64,000 bases of DNA from Beijerinckiaceae bacterium (GTDB taxonomy: Bacteria > Pseudomonadota > Alphaproteobacteria > Rhizobiales > Beijerinckiaceae), in contig JAUXWZ010000076.1 of NCBI GenBank assembly GCA_030684835.1, positions 1-64,000 of the forward strand, in the 5' to 3' direction. Positions within the stretch are counted from its first letter, which is position 1; the number at the start of each line of letters is the position of its first letter. Under the pieces are notes generated by a model that saw nothing but the letters and a program-made list of their open reading frames with translations, did not search any database and was not told the origin of the DNA. This document shows, piece after piece, positions 61,035-64,000 of this stretch. A program made the position numbers and the translations under genes.

Positions 61035-61568
61035 ATGAGCCGTTTGATTCTGACAATCCGGATATCGCGAAGCTTACCGGGGCTCCGGCCCACGGCCGGT
61101 GTGGCGCACGCGGGAAATGTCCGCATGCCTTGCGTTCTCGGGCGTTCGGGAATCGTGGTCAAAAAGAGAGAGGGCGACGGTGGGACGCCCTATGGCGACT
61201 TTGCGATAACGGGTGGCTATTTCAGATCCGACCGTGAGAAGCGTCCGCCGACTCGAGTGCCCTTGCGAAAAACCCGGATAAGTGACGGGTGGTGTGATGA
61301 TCCAGCAAGCTTCCGCTATAACGCGCCGGTGCAGCTCCCCACGCTGATCGGCACTGAGCGGTTGACCCTGTCGGACAACGTCTATGACATCGTCTTGACT
61401 ACCGATCACAATCAGCGGCCCCGCCGATTGGGAGCGGGCAGCGCCATCTTCGTGCATTTTCGCAGACCCGACGGCGGAGCAACCGAAGGCTGTATTGCCT
61501 TTGCACCCAAGGACCTGCGGCGACTATTGCCTCGGCTGGGAAAGCGAGTTCGGCTCATCATCCGATGA
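61035..61568 (+). CDS. L,D-transpeptidase family protein (YkuD-like)
   Basis: A 177-residue protein. GSAIFVHFRRPDGGATEGCIAFAPKDL carries the His and nucleophile Cys of the YkuD fold, and KREGDGGTPYGDFAITGGYF precedes it as usual. Such enzymes make 3-3 cross-links or tether proteins to peptidoglycan. The N-terminus shows no clear signal peptide. ATG preferred over the TTG just before it. It diverges from the CenR-like gene and is convergent with the YggS gene. Confidence 0.85.
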   Translation: MSRLILTIRISRSLPGLRPTAGVAHAGNVRMPCVLGRSGIVVKKREGDGGTPYGDFAITGGYFRSDREKRPPTRVPLRKTRISDGWCDDPASFRYNAPVQLPTLIGTERLTLSDNVYDIVLTTDHNQRPRRLGAGSAIFVHFRRPDGGATEGCIAFAPKDLRRLLPRLGKRVRLIIR

Positions 61569-62282
61569 TCATCGAGCGCGGTCGCCGAAAATCGCTGATC
61601 CAACCCTGACGTGCGTCGCCCCGAGCTGAATCGCCAGAGGAAAGTCAGCTGTCATGCCCATGGACAAGTCTGAAATCTGGTTGCGCTTGGCAATAGCGCC
61701 CAACAACGCAAAATGCGGAGAAGCCTGCTCACCGACGGGCGGCACACACATGAGCCCGGATATAGTCAGACCAAATTCCTCTCGGCACCGGCGTATGAAT
61801 GCGTCCGCGGCGTGAGGATTTACGCCCGCCTTTTGTGGCTCATCGCCGGTATTGACCTCGATGTACAGGCGGGGCGAACGACCTTGCTTTGCGATCTCAT
61901 CGGCGATGGCGCTGGCCAACTTGGGACGATCAATTGTCTCAATGACATCAAAGAAGGCGACGGCCTCCTTGGCTTTGTTGGATTGAAGGGGGCCTATCAG
62001 ACGTAATTCGACGTTCGAATAAGCGGCCTTCAACGGCGGCCATTTCGCCGAAGCTTCCTGAACCCGGTTTTCACCAAAAACCCGATGGCCGGATTGGAGC
62101 AATGGCTCAATTTCATTTGCACCCTGCGTCTTGGATGCAACCACAAGCGTCACATCCACCGGATCCCGCCCGGCAGCCTTGGCCGCGCGAGCAATTTCCT
62201 GCTGCACCCGATTAAACTGTTCAAGTATCCGGGCAGTCTCGGGTGCGCGACGTTCAAAGGACTGAAGATCTTGATTCGCCAT
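61569..62282 (-). CDS. YggS family PLP homeostasis protein
   Basis: A 237-residue PLP-binding alanine-racemase-like barrel. VTLVVASKTQGANEIEPLLQSGHRVFGENRVQEASAKW contains the PLP Lys; RLIGPLQSNKAKEAV, YIEVNTGDEPQKAGV and LSMGMTADFPLAIQLGATHVRVGSAIFG follow. It controls vitamin B6 and amino-acid balance rather than acting as a classic enzyme. The start MANQDLQSF is preferred over an upstream start that adds 12 residues. Divergent from leuS. Confidence 0.94.
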   Translation of the reverse strand: MANQDLQSFERRAPETARILEQFNRVQQEIARAAKAAGRDPVDVTLVVASKTQGANEIEPLLQSGHRVFGENRVQEASAKWPPLKAAYSNVELRLIGPLQSNKAKEAVAFFDVIETIDRPKLASAIADEIAKQGRSPRLYIEVNTGDEPQKAGVNPHAADAFIRRCREEFGLTISGLMCVPPVGEQASPHFALLGAIAKRNQISDLSMGMTADFPLAIQLGATHVRVGSAIFGDRAR

Positions 62283-62395
62283 GTTTCCGGTTCCCGACAG
62301 CAGCGCGGCGGCCGCCATGGCAAGGCCGTTGACCCCACCCTTTAATAATGCTCATTGCGTCTGATCCAATCACACGCGACCGTCACAGAAATACG

Positions 62396-64000
62396 ATGTT
62401 TTCAGATCGTTACAACCCGCGCGAAGCCGAGCCTAAATGGCAAAGGGTCTGGGAAGATCGTCAGACCTTCCGGGCTGACAATGATGACCCGCGTCCGAAG
62501 TACTACGTGCTCGAAATGTTTCCGTATCCCTCTGGCCGCATTCACATGGGCCACGTACGGAATTATGCGATGGGCGACGTGGTCGCGCGTTACAAGCGCG
62601 CCCGGGGCATGAATGTCTTGCACCCCATGGGCTGGGACGCATTTGGCATGCCGGCCGAAAACGCGGCGATGCAGAACAAGACCCATCCGGCGACCTGGAC
62701 TTACCAGAACATCGCTACAATGCGCACCCAGCTCAAATCGATGGGGCTTTCTCTGGATTGGTCGCGCGAAATAGCCACTTGCGATCCGTCGTATTATCGG
62801 CACCAGCAGAAGATGTTCCTCGACTTCGTGAAAGCGGGGCTGGTCGATCGCAAAAAGTCTAAAGTAAACTGGGATCCGGTTGATCACACGGTGCTTGCCA
62901 ACGAGCAGGTTATCGAAGGCCGCGGGTGGCGTTCTGGCGCGATTGTCGAGCAGCGGGAGCTGACACAGTGGTTCTTGAAAATTACCGATTATTCTCAGGA
63001 AATGCTGGACGCGCTTTCGACCCTCGATAAATGGCCGGAAAAAGTCCGGCTTATGCAACAAAATTGGATCGGGCGGTCGGAAGGCCTGCTCGTTCGCTTT
63101 GAGATTGACGGAACGTCGGCTCACGAAACGCTGGACGTATATACAACACGCCCGGATACTTTATTTGGCGCGAAATTCCTGGCTATTGCTATCGACCATC
63201 CTTTGGCGCGGCAAGTCGCGGAGGATAACGCAGCGCTTCAGGCGTTTATCACGGACTGTCAGCGTTCTGGAACCTCGGCTGCAGCTTTGGAAACCGCTGA
63301 AAAGAAGGGCTTTCGTACCGGGATTGAAGTCAGGCATCCTTTCGACTCAGATTGGAAAATTCCTGTATTTATCGCCAATTTCGTTCTGATGGACTATGGC
63401 ACGGGCGCAATCTTTGGCTGCCCCGCGCACGACCAGCGAGACCTCGACTTTGCAAACGCTTACGCACTCGGCGCCACCCCGGTCGTTTGCCCTCCGGGAC
63501 AAGATCCAGCGGCCTTCAGCATTTCGGATGTCGCTTTTGACGGCGATGGGACCCTTATTAACTCGGCGTTCCTTGACGGTCTCTCAGTAAAAGACGCTCA
63601 AGACAAGGTCGCCTCCATCCTCGAAACGACCGAGATAGGCGGTCGCCCTCAGGCAAAAAGGCAAGTGAATTTCAAACTGCGAGATTGGGGCGTCTCAAGA
63701 CAGCGGTACTGGGGATGTCCGATTCCGATCATCCATTGCGATGATTGCGGCTGCGTTCCTGTGCCTGCCGATCAGCTCCCTGTTGTTCTTCCAGAAGATG
63801 TCACTTTCGACCGTCCGGGCAATCCGCTTGAGCGGCATCCAACGTGGAAAAACGTTTCCTGTCCGTTGTGCGGTCAGCTCGCCCGTCGCGAGACGGACAC
63901 GATGGACACGTTTGTGGACTCATCTTGGTATTTTGCCAGATTTACCGACCCATTTAACGTCGTCAGCCCCACCACGCGCAGCGCAGCAGATGCGTGGCTG
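62396..64000 (+). CDS. leuS: Leucyl-tRNA synthetase, N-terminal part
   Basis: The first 535 codons; the gene runs off the right edge. [16 protein letters not shown] and [19 protein letters not shown] hold the HIGH-type motif; [16 protein letters not shown] follows. The editing domain shows [10 protein letters not shown] and [21 protein letters not shown] and a CPLCG pair may bind zinc, and [16 protein letters not shown] leads to the catalytic core. The KMSKS loop lies beyond the window. An in-frame ATG 16 codons upstream is possible but has no ribosome site. Confidence 0.96.
   Translation, partial: MFSDRYNPREAEPKWQRVWEDRQTFRADNDDPRPKYYVLEMFPYPSGRIHMGHVRNYAMGDVVARYKRARGMNVLHPMGWDAFGMPAENAAMQNKTHPATWTYQNIATMRTQLKSMGLSLDWSREIATCDPSYYRHQQKMFLDFVKAGLVDRKKSKVNWDPVDHTVLANEQVIEGRGWRSGAIVEQRELTQWFLKITDYSQEMLDALSTLDKWPEKVRLMQQNWIGRSEGLLVRFEIDGTSAHETLDVYTTRPDTLFGAKFLAIAIDHPLARQVAEDNAALQAFITDCQRSGTSAAALETAEKKGFRTGIEVRHPFDSDWKIPVFIANFVLMDYGTGAIFGCPAHDQRDLDFANAYALGATPVVCPPGQDPAAFSISDVAFDGDGTLINSAFLDGLSVKDAQDKVASILETTEIGGRPQAKRQVNFKLRDWGVSRQRYWGCPIPIIHCDDCGCVPVPADQLPVVLPEDVTFDRPGNPLERHPTWKNVSCPLCGQLARRETDTMDTFVDSSWYFARFTDPFNVVSPTTRSAADAWL

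Overview
The window is a dense stretch of chromosomal core genes from an alphaproteobacterium, most likely of the order Hyphomicrobiales (Rhizobiales). The evidence is the mdh-sucCDAB-lpd operon order, ftsEX followed by an acyltransferase, glnK-amtB followed by ftsK, a CenR-type response regulator, several families typical of this group (DUF2125, DUF2794, DUF4167, the TIGR02302 family) and two exact CtrA-type boxes (TTAA-N7-TTAA). Base composition is GC-rich. I see no insertion sequence, prophage, CRISPR array, rRNA or plasmid gene. Nothing indicates recent horizontal transfer.

Layout. 1-249: the end of a xerC-type recombinase. 293-9463 (minus): a TCA-cycle operon, mdh-sucC-sucD-sucA-odhB-small Ada-like metal-binding protein-lpdA. 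9733-11506 (minus): a TetR regulator behind zapE. 11588-15077 (minus): sdhCDAB, with a membrane-anchored TlpA-type thioredoxin upstream. 15914-25872 (plus): argH, an LptM-like lipoprotein, lysA, a large TIGR02302 membrane protein, a HIG1-like small membrane protein, a cobalamin adenosyltransferase, rhomboid, etfB-etfA and a 3-hydroxybutyryl-CoA dehydrogenase. 25963-31987: an HNH endonuclease, thpR, a GDSL esterase divergent from an ABC ATPase/permease pair, and a Bax-inhibitor-1-like protein. 32041-36862: DUF2794, a candidate sRNA, htpG-prmC, a structured non-coding stretch and DUF4167. 37070-43632: clpB, ftsE-ftsX-acyltransferase and DUF2125. 43629-48843: tyrosine and histidine synthesis (prephenate dehydrogenase, hisC), metX-metW, pyrophosphatase and a GNAT enzyme. 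49010-53565: an O-antigen-ligase-like protein, tRNA-Gly(GCC), a CnoX-like thioredoxin, a LON-domain protein, a Trm112-like protein and a UbiH-type hydroxylase. 53922-64000: glnK-amtB, ftsK, lolA, xth, cenR, an L,D-transpeptidase, the YggS-type PLP protein and the first 535 codons of leuS.

How the genes work together. Mdh, succinyl-CoA synthetase, the 2-oxoglutarate dehydrogenase complex and succinate dehydrogenase cover much of the oxidative TCA cycle and feed the quinone pool, which the ETF genes also serve. FtsEX, FtsK, CenR, the L,D-transpeptidase, LolA, LptM and DUF2125 form a loose envelope and division theme. ClpB, HtpG and the CnoX-like protein form a proteostasis theme.

I found no convincing new multi-gene system. 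The most interesting leads are non-coding: a strong intrinsic terminator without a gene in front of it before htpG (candidate sRNA), a hairpin-rich 324-nt stretch before the DUF4167 gene, an inverted repeat that exactly fills the metX promoter spacer, exact CtrA boxes before mdh and ftsK, and a GC-rich hairpin abutting the first possible ftsE start codon.
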